Assembly: GCA_044326505.1 (NCBI GenBank)
Contig: JBIRBF010000006.1
Location: 1-32,003, forward strand
Direction: 5' to 3'
From: JACJWR01 sp044326505
GTDB lineage: Bacteria; Actinomycetota; Actinomycetes; S36-B12; UBA10799
DNA: 32,003 nt
Shown: positions 24,309 to 32,003 of the stretch, one piece after another
Layout: each line of letters begins with the position of its first letter
Numbering within the stretch: the stretch's first letter is position 1
Translations under genes and position numbers: made by a program
Notes under the pieces: model-generated
Seen by the model: the letters and a program-made list of their open reading frames with translations, nothing else
What the model was told of the DNA's origin: nothing
The model's database searches: none

Positions 24309-25469
24309 TCAGCCGGGCTGGTGCCCTGCGGCGGCGTCGAGCGCCGCACTCAGGTCTGCCCATAGATCTTCGACGTCCTCACAGCCGACCGAGAGTCGGA
24401 CCAGGGCCGCGGGCACTTCCTCGCTCTCGAATGCGTGGCTGCGCCGCCGCTCCAGCGTGGATTCGATGCCGCCGAGGCTGGTGGCGTGGATCCACAGCCG
24501 AGTCGAGCGCACGATCGCATCCGCTCGGTCCTGGCCGTCGACGGGCACGAACGTGATGACGGAACCGAAGCCGTTCATCTGATCGTCGGCCACCTTGTGC
24601 CCGGGGTCGCTGAGCAGCCCGGGATAGCGCACCTGGCCGACGTCGGGGCGGGCCGCCAGGCGCTGGGCGATGCGACCTGCATTCGCGGTGGCCGCGGCGG
24701 TCCGCAGCGCGAGTGTCCGGACCCCCCGTGTCGCCAGGTACGCCTCCAACACTCCTGGGGTGGCGCCGTGCAGCGCACGGTGGGCGTGCAACGCCTCGGC
24801 GAGCTCCGGATCCGCCGTCACGGCGATCCCGATCAGGGCGTCCGAGTGCCCGGCCAGGTACTTCGAGGCCGAATGCACCACGATGTCCACGCCCAGCGCT
24901 AGCGGACGCGTCGCCAGGGGAGTGGCGTAGGTGTTGTCGGCGATGGTGACCCCGCGCGCAGCCCGGGCGACGGCCGCGATGTCGGTGATCTCCATGGTCG
25001 GATTGGCCGGCGACTCAATGAGCACCACGTCGGCGGCCGCGGCCGCCCGGGTGGCCCCTTCCAGGTCTTCTGGCTGGTAGTGGATCACCTCAATCTGGCG
25101 GGCCTGGACGAGTTGCCCGAGCAGTCCGCGGGTGCCGGAGTACTGCACCTGCGGAGCAGCCACGATCGGTCGATTGGCGCCTTGCGCACCCGCCCGCGAC
25201 AATCCGACGGCCACTGCCGCTGCGATCGCCCCCATCCCTGACCCGAACGACCACGCTGCGCCCCCCTCGAGTGCGCCCACGACCTCCTCGAAGGACTCCC
25301 ACGTCGGGTTTGAATCCCGGCTGTACCCGCCGACATCCTCGGCTCGGAAGGCCGTGGCCGGCGCGATGGGAGTGTTCAGCGGCGCACCCGGCTGCGACGG
25401 CCGGCCGGTGCAGATCGCTACGGTCGTCGGGCGCAGGGGTCCGGGCTGGGCCGCGCTGTTGGAGTCCAT
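24309..25469 (-). CDS. Cys/Met-metabolism PLP-dependent enzyme (cystathionine gamma-synthase/lyase family)
   Basis: This 386-residue fold-type I PLP enzyme belongs to the trans-sulfuration family, which makes or breaks C-S bonds in cysteine and methionine metabolism. Motifs include TTVAICTGRP, TPIAPATAF, YSRDSNPTWESFE, FGSGMGAIA near 75-83, IESPANPTM, IADNTYATP with Asp178, and the PLP-lysine motif VHSASKYLAGHSDALIG with Lys203. The ATG at 25469 gives the normal N-terminus; the open frame further upstream is antisense to ddl. Residues that distinguish synthase from lyase cannot be judged safely here. It is divergent from ddl, with 54 bases between the starts. Confidence 0.9.
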   Translation of the reverse strand: MDSNSAAQPGPLRPTTVAICTGRPSQPGAPLNTPIAPATAFRAEDVGGYSRDSNPTWESFEEVVGALEGGAAWSFGSGMGAIAAAVAVGLSRAGAQGANRPIVAAPQVQYSGTRGLLGQLVQARQIEVIHYQPEDLEGATRAAAAADVVLIESPANPTMEITDIAAVARAARGVTIADNTYATPLATRPLALGVDIVVHSASKYLAGHSDALIGIAVTADPELAEALHAHRALHGATPGVLEAYLATRGVRTLALRTAAATANAGRIAQRLAARPDVGQVRYPGLLSDPGHKVADDQMNGFGSVITFVPVDGQDRADAIVRSTRLWIHATSLGGIESTLERRRSHAFESEEVPAALVRLSVGCEDVEDLWADLSAALDAAAGHQPG

Positions 25470-25509
25470 CGCCTGAGTGTGCCGCACGCCCCTGGCGTCC
25501 GCGCCCAGG

Positions 25510-25515
25510 TAGGGT
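25510..25515 (+). promoter_or_regulatory. TAnnnT -10 box upstream of ddl
   Basis: TAGGGT ends 8 bases before the GTG at 25524, in the 54-base divergent region, with no Shine-Dalgarno sequence. Confidence 0.35.
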
Positions 25516-25523
25516 CGTGCCTC

Positions 25524-26669
25524 GTGGCGAACCCCGCAGAAGCCCCCCAGCCGCCCCCCGCAGCCGCGGCTGACCGGCGACCCCGGGTAGCGATCGTTTT
25601 CGGCGGCCGCAGCTCCGAGCACGGCATCTCGTGCGTGTCGGGCGGCAACGTCCTCGGCGCGATCGACCGCGATCGCTACGACGTCGTGGCTGTCGGCATC
25701 ACGCCGGACGGGGCGTGGCACATGGTGGCCGACGAGCCGGAGCGCTACCGGATTGTCGGGGGTGTCGTGCCGAGCATCCCCGCCGATGGGCCACGCGTGC
25801 ACCTGACGCCGGACCCAACGGTGGCGGGCCTGCTGACCGACGACGGTCGGACGATCCCGGTGGACGTGCTGTTCCCGGTGCTGCACGGCGCCGGGGGCGA
25901 GGATGGTTCCGTCCAGGGCGTCTGCGAACTCGCCGGCATTCCCTACGTGGGCTCGGGGATCGCCGCGTCGGCGGTGTGCATGGACAAGATCCGGACCAAG
26001 GACGCTGCCGTTGCCGCCGGGATTCCGGTCGGGCCCTACGTCGGCGTCCCGGACCGGGCCTGGTTGTCCGATCCGGAAGCCGTCCTCGCGGCCGCCGCCA
26101 AGTTGGAGCTGCCGCTCTTCGTCAAACCTGCCCGGGCTGGTTCGAGCGTGGGCATCAGCAAGGTGGATACCGCCGACGAACTCGCCGCTGCGATCGAGAA
26201 CGCCCGCCAGCACGACCGCCGGGTGATCATCGAGCAGGGTGTGGTCGGCGCGCGTGAACTCGAGTGCGGCGTGCTCGGCAGTGCCGGTGGGCCGAGCGTG
26301 AGCGAGGTTGCCGAGATCGAGGTGCTCGGCGAGCACGAGTTCTATGACTTCACGGCCAAGTACCTGGACTCCTCGGCGCGCATAACCGTGCCGGCCGACC
26401 TCACGTTGGAGGAGCGCGTCGCGGTGCGCACGCTCGCCGCGCGGGCATTCACGGCCTTCGGCTGCGAGGGGATGGCACGAGTGGACGTGTTCCTGACCGC
26501 GGACGGCGATGTGCTGCTCAACGAGCCGAACACCATCCCCGGCTTCACCAGTTCGTCCATGTACCCGGTGGTCTGGCAGGCGGCGGGGGTGTCCTACGCG
26601 CACCTGATCGACGCGTTGATCGCCGACGCGCTGCACCGCGGGGCTAACCCCGAGGTATCACCGACCTGA
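25524..26669 (+). CDS. ddl: D-alanine--D-alanine ligase
   Basis: This 381-residue ATP-grasp enzyme joins two D-alanines with ATP to make the dipeptide for peptidoglycan precursors. It shows the Ddl N-terminal FGGRSSEHGISCVSGGNV, VLHGAGGEDGSVQG, PYVGSGIAASAVCMDKIRTK, FVKPARAGSSVGISKV in the ATP-grasp domain, and the metal and product site NEPNTIPGFTSSSMYPVVW near the end (Pro in place of the more usual Val or Ile). GTG at 25524 is chosen; it gives a short Pro/Ala-rich leader before the fold and follows a TAnnnT box. The last 26 bases overlap the end of the convergent DUF3515 gene. Neighbouring genes match the ddl region of other actinobacteria. Confidence 0.96.
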   Translation: MANPAEAPQPPPAAAADRRPRVAIVFGGRSSEHGISCVSGGNVLGAIDRDRYDVVAVGITPDGAWHMVADEPERYRIVGGVVPSIPADGPRVHLTPDPTVAGLLTDDGRTIPVDVLFPVLHGAGGEDGSVQGVCELAGIPYVGSGIAASAVCMDKIRTKDAAVAAGIPVGPYVGVPDRAWLSDPEAVLAAAAKLELPLFVKPARAGSSVGISKVDTADELAAAIENARQHDRRVIIEQGVVGARELECGVLGSAGGPSVSEVAEIEVLGEHEFYDFTAKYLDSSARITVPADLTLEERVAVRTLAARAFTAFGCEGMARVDVFLTADGDVLLNEPNTIPGFTSSSMYPVVWQAAGVSYAHLIDALIADALHRGANPEVSPT

Positions 26670-27147
26670 TCACCGGGCTGAGGTCCGTCAGCGCGTCCGC
26701 CTCCGGGCGATAGGCCGACGGCACGGTCACCTCGACGTTTGCCAGACGACCCAACGCGGTGAAACGCACTCCGTTGCTGAGTTGCTCGGGTAGCCAGTCC
26801 ACCCCGTTGACCGCGACTAGCTGCACCCCGGGCGTGTAGGCCGACGGGGTGCTCACACCGCATCGCAGAGAGATCGGAGGATCGCCCCAGGCCGCAGTTG
26901 CCGAGGATGCCGGCGTCGTGGGTCGTCGCTCCTGGCCGGCGACTCGATCGGGCAACTGGTCGGCAAGCACCTTGCACGCCTCCGCGGGCGGGCTCGGCGG
27001 CGTGAGCGCCACAGGTGCGGCGCAGCCGACCAGCAGGGCACCGACCGCGAGTCCGGCGAACGCCGCGGCTGCGGCGGTGTGGGGCACAGGTACGGCGGGC
27101 CGAAGCCGCCCGCGAGGGCGGATCAGTTCAGAGTGACGACCGAGCAC
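26644..27147 (-). CDS. DUF3515-family lipoprotein
   Basis: This protein of up to 167 residues has a lipoprotein signal ending LVGC (Cys42 from the chosen start) and a small exported domain with conserved-looking CGVSTPSAYTPGVQLVAVNG, VDWLPEQ, VRFTALGR and VTVPSAYRPEADALTDLSPV. DUF3515 proteins sit between ddl and thiL in many actinobacteria; their function is unknown. The ATG at 27147 overlaps the Lrp-like gene by 25 bases and gives a long basic n-region; a GTG at 27087 would give a more ordinary signal peptide, so the start is uncertain. Its 3' end overlaps ddl on the opposite strand by 26 bases. Confidence 0.85.
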   Translation of the reverse strand: MLGRHSELIRPRGRLRPAVPVPHTAAAAAFAGLAVGALLVGCAAPVALTPPSPPAEACKVLADQLPDRVAGQERRPTTPASSATAAWGDPPISLRCGVSTPSAYTPGVQLVAVNGVDWLPEQLSNGVRFTALGRLANVEVTVPSAYRPEADALTDLSPVIRSVIPRG

Positions 27148-27365
27148 GTGAGCGTCCGGGTGATCCCCTGGATGGCCTGCAGCGGACCGATCACTTCGCG
27201 CCCCAAATCGTCATTGCTCGAGGCCGACACCCGTGCGATCACGTCGTACGGTCCCGTGACGTCCTCGGCCGAGGTCACCCCGGGCAGCGCCGCGATGGCC
27301 CGGGCGACGTGGGCTGCTTTGCCCACCTCTGTCTGCACGAGTACGTACGCGTGAACCTCGGTCAT
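27123..27365 (-). CDS. Lrp/AsnC ligand-binding domain (RAM) protein without DNA-binding domain
   Basis: This 80-residue protein consists only of the ligand-binding and oligomerisation domain of Lrp/AsnC regulators: AYVLVQTEVGKAAHVARAI, LPGVTSAEDVTGPYDVIARV and the late GITRTLTCSVV strand. The helix-turn-helix is absent, as in stand-alone RAM proteins. It could sense a small molecule or hetero-oligomerise with a full regulator. A strong ribosome binding site (GGGAGGA on the minus strand) precedes the ATG. Its end overlaps the DUF3515 start, so the two form an operon, divergent from thiL. Confidence 0.88.
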   Translation of the reverse strand: MTEVHAYVLVQTEVGKAAHVARAIAALPGVTSAEDVTGPYDVIARVSASSNDDLGREVIGPLQAIQGITRTLTCSVVTLN

Positions 27366-27474
27366 CGAGGCTTCCTCCCTATGCTGGGCTCGGGCGCCAT
27401 TGCAGGTGCCCGACGACGGGGCGTGCGCCCCGCCCCCGAAGACTATCGCCCGTTGGGCGGAGGGATGCGGCGAA

Positions 27475-28461
27475 GTGGATCAGAGCACGCGCAATCGCAG
27501 GGTGTCGCAGGTGGACGAGTTCGAACTCATCAGCGCGATCACGGCCGGGCTGCCCACGTCTGAGGCAGTAGCTGTCGGGCTCGGCGACGATGCCGCCCTC
27601 CTCGTCTGCGACGCCAGCGGCGTGCTGGCCTGCTCGGACATGATGATCGAGGGCCGGCACTTCCGGCGTGCGTGGTCGTCGCCGGAGGACATCGGGCACC
27701 GGGCCGCGGCGGCCAACCAGGCGGACATCGCCGCCATGGGCGGCCGGGCCGTTGCGCTGCTCGTCTCGCTTGCGGTGCCCCCTGACCTGGAGTCGGGGTG
27801 GGTGGCCGACCTCATCGACGGAATCCAGGCCGAGGCGGACAAGGTCGGTGCGGTCATCGTCGGCGGTGATACCTGTGGCATCGAGGCTGGGAACGGGGCG
27901 CCGGGGCCCATCGTCATCTCCGTGACCGCGCTGGGCCGGCTGGGGGAGGCGCCGGCCGTGCGGCGCAACGGCGCACAGGACGGCGATCAGCTGGCGCTGG
28001 TGGGCCGGCAGGGCTGGGCCGCTGCTGGCCTCACCGTCCTCAGCCGGGGCTTCCGGTCGCCGCGGGTGCTGGTCGACGCACTGCGCCGGCCGGAGGTGCC
28101 CTACGACGCGGGTCCGGCCGCGGCGCTCGCAGGTGCGACCGCGATGATCGACGTGTCCGACGGGCTGCTGGCCGACGTGGGGCACATCGCACTCGCGTCG
28201 GGGGTGGCGATCGACCTCGATTCGGAATTGCTGCCGGTGGACGCACCCCTGCGCGACACCGCCGTCGCCTTCACCATCGACCCGCTGGGCTGGGTGCTGA
28301 CCGGCGGCGAGGACCACTCCCTGGCCGCCACGTTCCCGGCCGATGCCCAGCTGCCAGACGGGTTCGTGCGGATCGGCAGCGTGTCCTTCGGTGAGCCGGG
28401 GGTGACGGTGGATGGAGCGGTGCGCCGCGGCCCGAAGGGCTGGGTGCACTTCGGCGCCTAG
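27475..28461 (+). CDS. thiL: Thiamine-monophosphate kinase
   Basis: This 328-residue enzyme phosphorylates thiamine monophosphate to the active diphosphate with ATP. Family motifs are DEFELISAITAGL, VGLGDDAALL, CSDMMIEGRHF, ANQADIAAMGGRAVALLVSL, VGGDTCG, AMIDVSDGLLADVGHI and LTGGEDHSLAATF, which together form the two-domain PurM-like fold. GTG at 27475 is chosen because GGAGGG lies about 10 bases upstream; a GTG at 27502 is an alternative and would still leave the fold complete. The divergent partner is the Lrp-like operon. A strong hairpin lies downstream. Confidence 0.94.
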   Translation: MDQSTRNRRVSQVDEFELISAITAGLPTSEAVAVGLGDDAALLVCDASGVLACSDMMIEGRHFRRAWSSPEDIGHRAAAANQADIAAMGGRAVALLVSLAVPPDLESGWVADLIDGIQAEADKVGAVIVGGDTCGIEAGNGAPGPIVISVTALGRLGEAPAVRRNGAQDGDQLALVGRQGWAAAGLTVLSRGFRSPRVLVDALRRPEVPYDAGPAAALAGATAMIDVSDGLLADVGHIALASGVAIDLDSELLPVDAPLRDTAVAFTIDPLGWVLTGGEDHSLAATFPADAQLPDGFVRIGSVSFGEPGVTVDGAVRRGPKGWVHFGA

Positions 28462-28491
28462 CCGTCCGCGCGCCGGGCACCGGGAGTCAGA

Positions 28492-28542
28492 AACGTCCGA
28501 GGGGCGCCTACCGGCCTGAGCCGGCGGCGCCCCTCGGACGTT
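28492..28542. terminator. Large bidirectional terminator hairpin between thiL and rpmB
   Basis: The arms at 28492-28508 and 28526-28542 are perfectly complementary over 17 bp (AACGTCCGAGGGGCGCC on the left). The loop carries a second 5-bp stem (CCGGC/GCCGG) around CTGA. It lies between convergent thiL and rpmB and can serve both strands; short T-containing runs flank each side. Confidence 0.85.
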
Positions 28543-28553
28543 GGTTGTGCGTG

Positions 28554-28739
28554 CTAGCGAGTGACCTTGCCCGCCTTGAGGCAGGAGGTGCACACGTTGA
28601 GCTTCTTGGGGGTCTTGCCCTCCACGACGCGCACCGACTGGATGTTGGGGTTCCAACGCCGCTTGGTCCGTCGGTGGGAGTGCGAGATGCTGTTGCCGAA
28701 GCCCGGGCCCTTGCCGCACACGTCGCAAGTCGCAGCCAC
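28554..28739 (-). CDS. rpmB: 50S ribosomal protein L28
   Basis: This 61-residue protein has the bacterial L28 sequence: AATCDVCGKGPGFGNSISHS, HRRTKRRWNPNIQSVRV and KLNVCTSCLKAGKV. Two cysteine pairs (Cys5/Cys8 and Cys50/Cys53) form the zinc-ribbon, so this is the zinc-containing form, as opposed to the zinc-free paralogue made under zinc limitation. It starts at GTG with GGGAG about 7 bases upstream on the minus strand. It is divergent from the fakA-like gene, with a 137-base intergenic region. Confidence 0.97.
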   Translation of the reverse strand: MAATCDVCGKGPGFGNSISHSHRRTKRRWNPNIQSVRVVEGKTPKKLNVCTSCLKAGKVTR

Positions 28740-28803
28740 AGTAAACTCCCGGAGTTGTCGTAGGGTTGAATCGAAAAGGGCGGATCGCGCGCAGGCGCAA
28801 TTC

Positions 28804-28819
28804 CTGACTCGTCAGTCTA
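28804..28819 (-). promoter_or_regulatory. Candidate rpmB -10 box with overlapping palindrome
   Basis: On the minus strand TAGACT (28819-28814) fits the actinobacterial -10 pattern and would place rpmB transcription start near 28807, giving a leader of about 68 bases. The palindrome CTGACTCGTCAG (28804-28815) overlaps the predicted start site and could be an operator or simply a small hairpin. No convincing -35 is seen. Confidence 0.3.
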
Positions 28820-28876
28820 GCGTGTCGGGCCGGCCCAGCCGCATCCGACCACCCCCACGTCTCCCAGGAGGGGCGA

Positions 28877-30469
28877 ATGACCCAGCTGCTTGAGGCGTCC
28901 ATGGTGCGCGCCTGGATGGCGCAGTCGGTCGACCTGCTCGGCCGCGCGCGAGACGAGATCGACCGCCTCAACGTGTACCCGGTCCCCGACGGCGACACCG
29001 GCACCAACCTGTACCTCACGGTCGAGGCCGGCTTTGACGCCGCAGACACCGAGCCCGCCACGGCGGCGGTGGCGACAATGATCGATGCGACCGCCCGCGG
29101 CGCTCTCCTCGGGGCTCGCGGCAACTCGGGCGTTATCACCAGTCAGATCCTGCGCGGTTTCGCCGATGCCTTCAACAGCGCCGTCACCCCCGATGCGAAC
29201 GCTCTGGTGGACGCCTATCGGCGGGCGGCGGAGTCGGCCTATCAAGCCGTTGCGGTGCCGCGTGAGGGCACGATCCTGTCGGTCATCAAGGCGGCAGCGC
29301 AGGGCGCCTCGCAGACCGGCGACTCGCTGGTCCAGGTGGCTGGCGCTGCGCTCGAAGCCGCACGGGAAGCACTGGCTCTGACCCCGGACCAGCTCCCGGT
29401 ACTGCGCGAGGCGGGCGTGGTGGATGCCGGCGGCAGCGGACTGGTGGTGATCCTCGAGGGGCTGGCGCGTGCGTTGTCCGGCGACGCATCGCCCATCGTG
29501 CTGCGCGGACAGGTGTCCCAGCCAATCGCACACACCCCGACGGTGGGTTACACGGGTCCGGAGTACGAGGTGATGTACCTGCTCAACGCGCCCGACGAGT
29601 CGGTTCCGGCGTTCCGCGGGCAGCTCAACGATCTGGGCGACTCGGTCGTGGTGGTCGGCGGCGGGGGTCTGTGGAACATCCACGTGCACACGGACGACAT
29701 TGGCGCGGCCATCGAGCGCGGCGTCGAGATCGGCGTGCCGCACCGCATCCGGGTGACGCGCCTGCTTGAGGCGGAATCGCTGCGGGAACAGGGCCGAGGC
29801 CCGATCGGGGAGCGTGGGCTGGTCGCGGTGGCCAAGGGCGACGGCATCGCCGAGTACTTGGAGGCTCAGGGGGTGGTGGTGGTTCGGGCACCGGACCGCG
29901 GCCGGGCCTCGACGGCTGAGCTGCTCGCGGGCATCGAGGCCTGCGTGCAGTCCGATGTGATCGTGCTGCCGGGCGATAAGGACACCGTCCCGGTGGCCGA
30001 GGCCGCAGCCGCAGCGGCACGCGACCGGGGCGTGCGCGCCTCGGTGGTGCCGACCCGCTCGATCGTGCAGAGCCTGGCCGCAATCGCGGTGCACGACGAC
30101 GCCAACCGGTTCGACGACGACGTGATCGCCATGGGCCGGGCGGCCGGCGCGACCCGCTACGCGGGGGTGACCATCGCCGCCAAGACCAGCACGACCGGTG
30201 CTGGAACCTGCCAGCCCGGAGATGTCCTCGGGCTCGTCCACGGGGACATCGTCGAGATCGGCGACGACGTCGTGGAAGTGGCCGAGCGGGTCGTCGAGCG
30301 CATCGTGTCACGCGGCACGGAGCTGCTCACCGTGGTGGTTGGCGCGACGGCGACCGATGAGCAGATCGACGCGCTGGTGGCCTCGGTAGCACAGTCGCGG
30401 CCGGACATCGAGGTGGACGTGCTGCCCGGGGGACAGGCCCACTGGCCGCTGATCCTGGGAGCCGAGTAG
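28877..30469 (+). CDS. DhaL-domain kinase-like protein, FakA/YloV family
   Basis: This 530-residue protein has an N-terminal DhaL (dihydroxyacetone kinase-like) ATP-binding domain, about 10-200, with NVYPVPDGDTGTNLYLTV, GALLGARGNSGVITSQILRGF and VVDAGGSGL. A middle domain (about 225-310) contains GLWNIHVHTDD, and a C-terminal DegV-like domain follows. The family includes FakA of staphylococci, which phosphorylates fatty acids bound to FakB; whether actinobacterial members do the same is unproven. A strong ribosome binding site (AGGAGGGG) precedes the ATG. It is followed after 5 bases by recG, reproducing the rpmB-yloV-recG order known in many bacteria. Confidence 0.9.
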   Translation: MTQLLEASMVRAWMAQSVDLLGRARDEIDRLNVYPVPDGDTGTNLYLTVEAGFDAADTEPATAAVATMIDATARGALLGARGNSGVITSQILRGFADAFNSAVTPDANALVDAYRRAAESAYQAVAVPREGTILSVIKAAAQGASQTGDSLVQVAGAALEAAREALALTPDQLPVLREAGVVDAGGSGLVVILEGLARALSGDASPIVLRGQVSQPIAHTPTVGYTGPEYEVMYLLNAPDESVPAFRGQLNDLGDSVVVVGGGGLWNIHVHTDDIGAAIERGVEIGVPHRIRVTRLLEAESLREQGRGPIGERGLVAVAKGDGIAEYLEAQGVVVVRAPDRGRASTAELLAGIEACVQSDVIVLPGDKDTVPVAEAAAAAARDRGVRASVVPTRSIVQSLAAIAVHDDANRFDDDVIAMGRAAGATRYAGVTIAAKTSTTGAGTCQPGDVLGLVHGDIVEIGDDVVEVAERVVERIVSRGTELLTVVVGATATDEQIDALVASVAQSRPDIEVDVLPGGQAHWPLILGAE

Positions 30470-30474
30470 CGCGG

Positions 30475-32003
30475 GTGGTCGATTTCGACACGCCCCTGTC
30501 GCTGGTCGTGGGCGGACGCACGGCGGGACGGCTGGACAAGGCCTTCGGCCTGCGGACGGTCGAGGATGCCCTGCGCAATTACCCGCGGCGCTACCTGCGC
30601 CGCGGCCAGCTGACGGGGCTCAGCGACCTGCGCCTGAGCGACGAGGTGACGGTGATCGCCGAGATCGTCCGCATCCAGACCGGCCGACTCGCGCCCAAGG
30701 GCGGGCGCGGACGGCCCAGGTTCAAGACCGACGTCGTCATCAGCGATGGCCGCGAGCGACTTTCGCTGGTGTTCTTCAACAAGGCATGGATCGAGTCGAA
30801 GCTCAGCGTCGGGGGTCAGGCGATGTTCGCCGGCACGGTGGGGGAGTTCCGCGGCCGACGGCAGTTGGTCAACCCCGACGTCCAGCAGCTGCCGCCGCAG
30901 TGGGATGCGGCGGCGAGCGCGGCCGCCGAGTCCTTCACCGGCATCCTGCCCGTGTACCGAGGCTCGGCGTCGGTGCGCAACTGGGTGGTGTCCGACAGCA
31001 TGCGCACGGTGCTGGCGGCGGTGGACGACCTGGACGACCCACTCCCGGACAGCGTCTGCCGCAACGCCGGGCTCCTGTCCTTCGCCGAGGCCATGCGAGC
31101 CATTCACGATCCTGCGGACGACGCCGACATCGCACGGGCCAGGCAGCGCTTCAAGTTCGAGGAGGCCTTCGTCCTGCAGACCGAGCTGCTGCGCCGTCGC
31201 GCTGCGCGCCGCGCTCGCCGCGCGGTGCCCCGGACGGCGTCGGCCGCCGGGCTGCAGGCCGCCCTCGATGCGCGGCTGCCGTTCGAGTTGACGCCGGGCC
31301 AGCGCGCAGTCAGCGACGAGATCGCCGCCGACATGGCAGAGGGCCATCCAATGCTGCGCCTGCTGCAGGGCGACGTCGGTTCCGGCAAGACGGTCGTGGC
31401 ACTGCGCGCGATGCTTGCGACGGTGGACGCCGGCGCCCAGGCTGCCCTGCTCGCCCCGACCGAGGTCCTGGCCCAGCAGCACTTCGCTACCATTCTCGAC
31501 CTGCTCGGCCCCCTGGCCCAGCGCGGCCAGCTCGCCGGCGATGCCAACGGCACGTCGGCGGTGCTGCTCACCGGCTCGCTCGGCGCGCTGGCCAAGCGGC
31601 GGGCGCTCCTGGCGGCCGCGAGCGGTGACGCCGGCCTCGTGGTCGGGACGCACGCGCTCATGAGCGAGGGCGTGCAGTTCGCCGACCTCGGCCTGGTGGT
31701 GGTCGACGAGCAGCACCGCTTCGGCGTGGAGCAGCGGGCTGCGCTCGCCGAGCAGGGCGGCGACGCGAGTCCGCACATGCTGGTGATGACGGCGACCCCC
31801 ATCCCGCGCACAGTGGCGATGACAGTGTTCGGGGATGTGGACGTCTCGACTTTGCGGGAGCGGCCCGTTGGGCGCTCCCCGGTTACCACCCACGTGGTGC
31901 CCGCCGTGGCGCGGCCGGCATACCTCGAACGCGCTTGGGAGCGCGTCCGGGAAGAGGTCGCGGCCGGGCACAAGGTCTACATAGTCTGCCCGCGGATCAC
32001 CGA
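30475..32003 (+). CDS. recG: ATP-dependent DNA helicase RecG, 3' partial
   Basis: About 509 codons of RecG are present before the window ends; the family is usually 700-750 residues. RecG remodels stalled replication forks and Holliday junctions. Visible are the N-terminal wedge/OB region (VEDALRNYPRRYLRRGQL, LTGLSDLRLSDEVTVIAEI, GTVGEFRGRRQLVNPDV), then the helicase core LTPGQRAVSDEIAADM, Walker A LLQGDVGSGKTVVA, LLAPTEVLAQQHF, VVGTHALMSEGVQF, DEQH box VVVDEQHRFGVEQR and MTATPIPRTVAMTVFGD. The second helicase domain has only begun. GTG at 30475, 5 bases after the preceding stop codon, is chosen as start because it leads directly into the first conserved segment. Confidence 0.96.
   Translation, partial: MVDFDTPLSLVVGGRTAGRLDKAFGLRTVEDALRNYPRRYLRRGQLTGLSDLRLSDEVTVIAEIVRIQTGRLAPKGGRGRPRFKTDVVISDGRERLSLVFFNKAWIESKLSVGGQAMFAGTVGEFRGRRQLVNPDVQQLPPQWDAAASAAAESFTGILPVYRGSASVRNWVVSDSMRTVLAAVDDLDDPLPDSVCRNAGLLSFAEAMRAIHDPADDADIARARQRFKFEEAFVLQTELLRRRAARRARRAVPRTASAAGLQAALDARLPFELTPGQRAVSDEIAADMAEGHPMLRLLQGDVGSGKTVVALRAMLATVDAGAQAALLAPTEVLAQQHFATILDLLGPLAQRGQLAGDANGTSAVLLTGSLGALAKRRALLAAASGDAGLVVGTHALMSEGVQFADLGLVVVDEQHRFGVEQRAALAEQGGDASPHMLVMTATPIPRTVAMTVFGDVDVSTLRERPVGRSPVTTHVVPAVARPAYLERAWERVREEVAAGHKVYIVCPRIT

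Noticed and set aside
25470..26636. Upstream extension of the trans-sulfuration PLP enzyme
   Set aside because: It is antisense to ddl, and the family N-terminus begins at the ATG at 25469.
27417..27450. Possible thiamine riboswitch upstream of thiL
   Set aside because: Only short GC-rich hairpins are present; I see no THI-box core sequence, and the leader is too short.
30157..31971. Minus-strand open frame of about 604 codons across recG
   Set aside because: recG motifs on the plus strand are unambiguous; the opposite frame is low-complexity.

Overview
The window is GC-rich, ordinary chromosomal DNA of a high-GC actinomycete (Actinomycetota). Several things point there. The order ddl / DUF3515 lipoprotein / Lrp-like regulator / thiL / rpmB / fakA-like / recG on the right is a classic actinobacterial core block. 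An ECF sigma factor of SigK type sits with an RskA-type anti-sigma factor. GTG starts are frequent, and several genes carry a TAnnnT box 6-8 nt before the start codon, as expected for leaderless transcripts. I see no tRNA, rRNA, insertion sequence, prophage or CRISPR array. Genes are packed tightly and no gene-free stretch exceeds about 200 bases.

Left part (1-6784). A 5'-truncated gene for a protein resembling cyanobacterial acyl-ACP reductase is followed by a PncA-like nicotinamidase homologue whose catalytic lysine is a methionine. A class I aminotransferase faces them. Next comes a fasciclin-domain lipoprotein, then an ECF sigma factor overlapping its RskA-type membrane anti-sigma factor. 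This echoes the mycobacterial SigK/RskA/MPT70-MPT83 circuit, and a SigK-like promoter can be proposed in front of the fasciclin gene. A polytopic membrane protein with a lipobox follows.

Middle part (6795-21876). A 1537-residue signalling protein combines CheB, CheR, coiled coil, three PAS domains, GGDEF and EAL. A convergent gene encodes a HAD phosphatase fused to a HerA/VirB4-like ATPase. A small unknown membrane-anchored protein overlaps the end of a GT4 glycosyltransferase, which is preceded by a 25-codon ORF with a good ribosome binding site. A three-gene, overlapping operon follows: membrane diacylglycerol/sphingoid-type lipid kinase, alpha/beta hydrolase, and a fusion of an SRPBCC domain to a GT2 glycosyltransferase. 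These genes together suggest envelope lipid or glycolipid metabolism. A secreted CE1-type esterase lipoprotein and an App1-type phosphatidate phosphatase are divergent from each other.

Right part (21921-32003). An M13 metallopeptidase is followed by a 120-residue protein containing 23 consecutive Ser-x-x triplets and a C-terminal membrane segment; I consider this the most unusual object in the window. A Cys/Met-metabolism PLP enzyme comes next, followed by the conserved ddl-thiL-rpmB-fakA-recG block. A 17-bp perfect hairpin separates thiL from rpmB. recG runs off the right edge.
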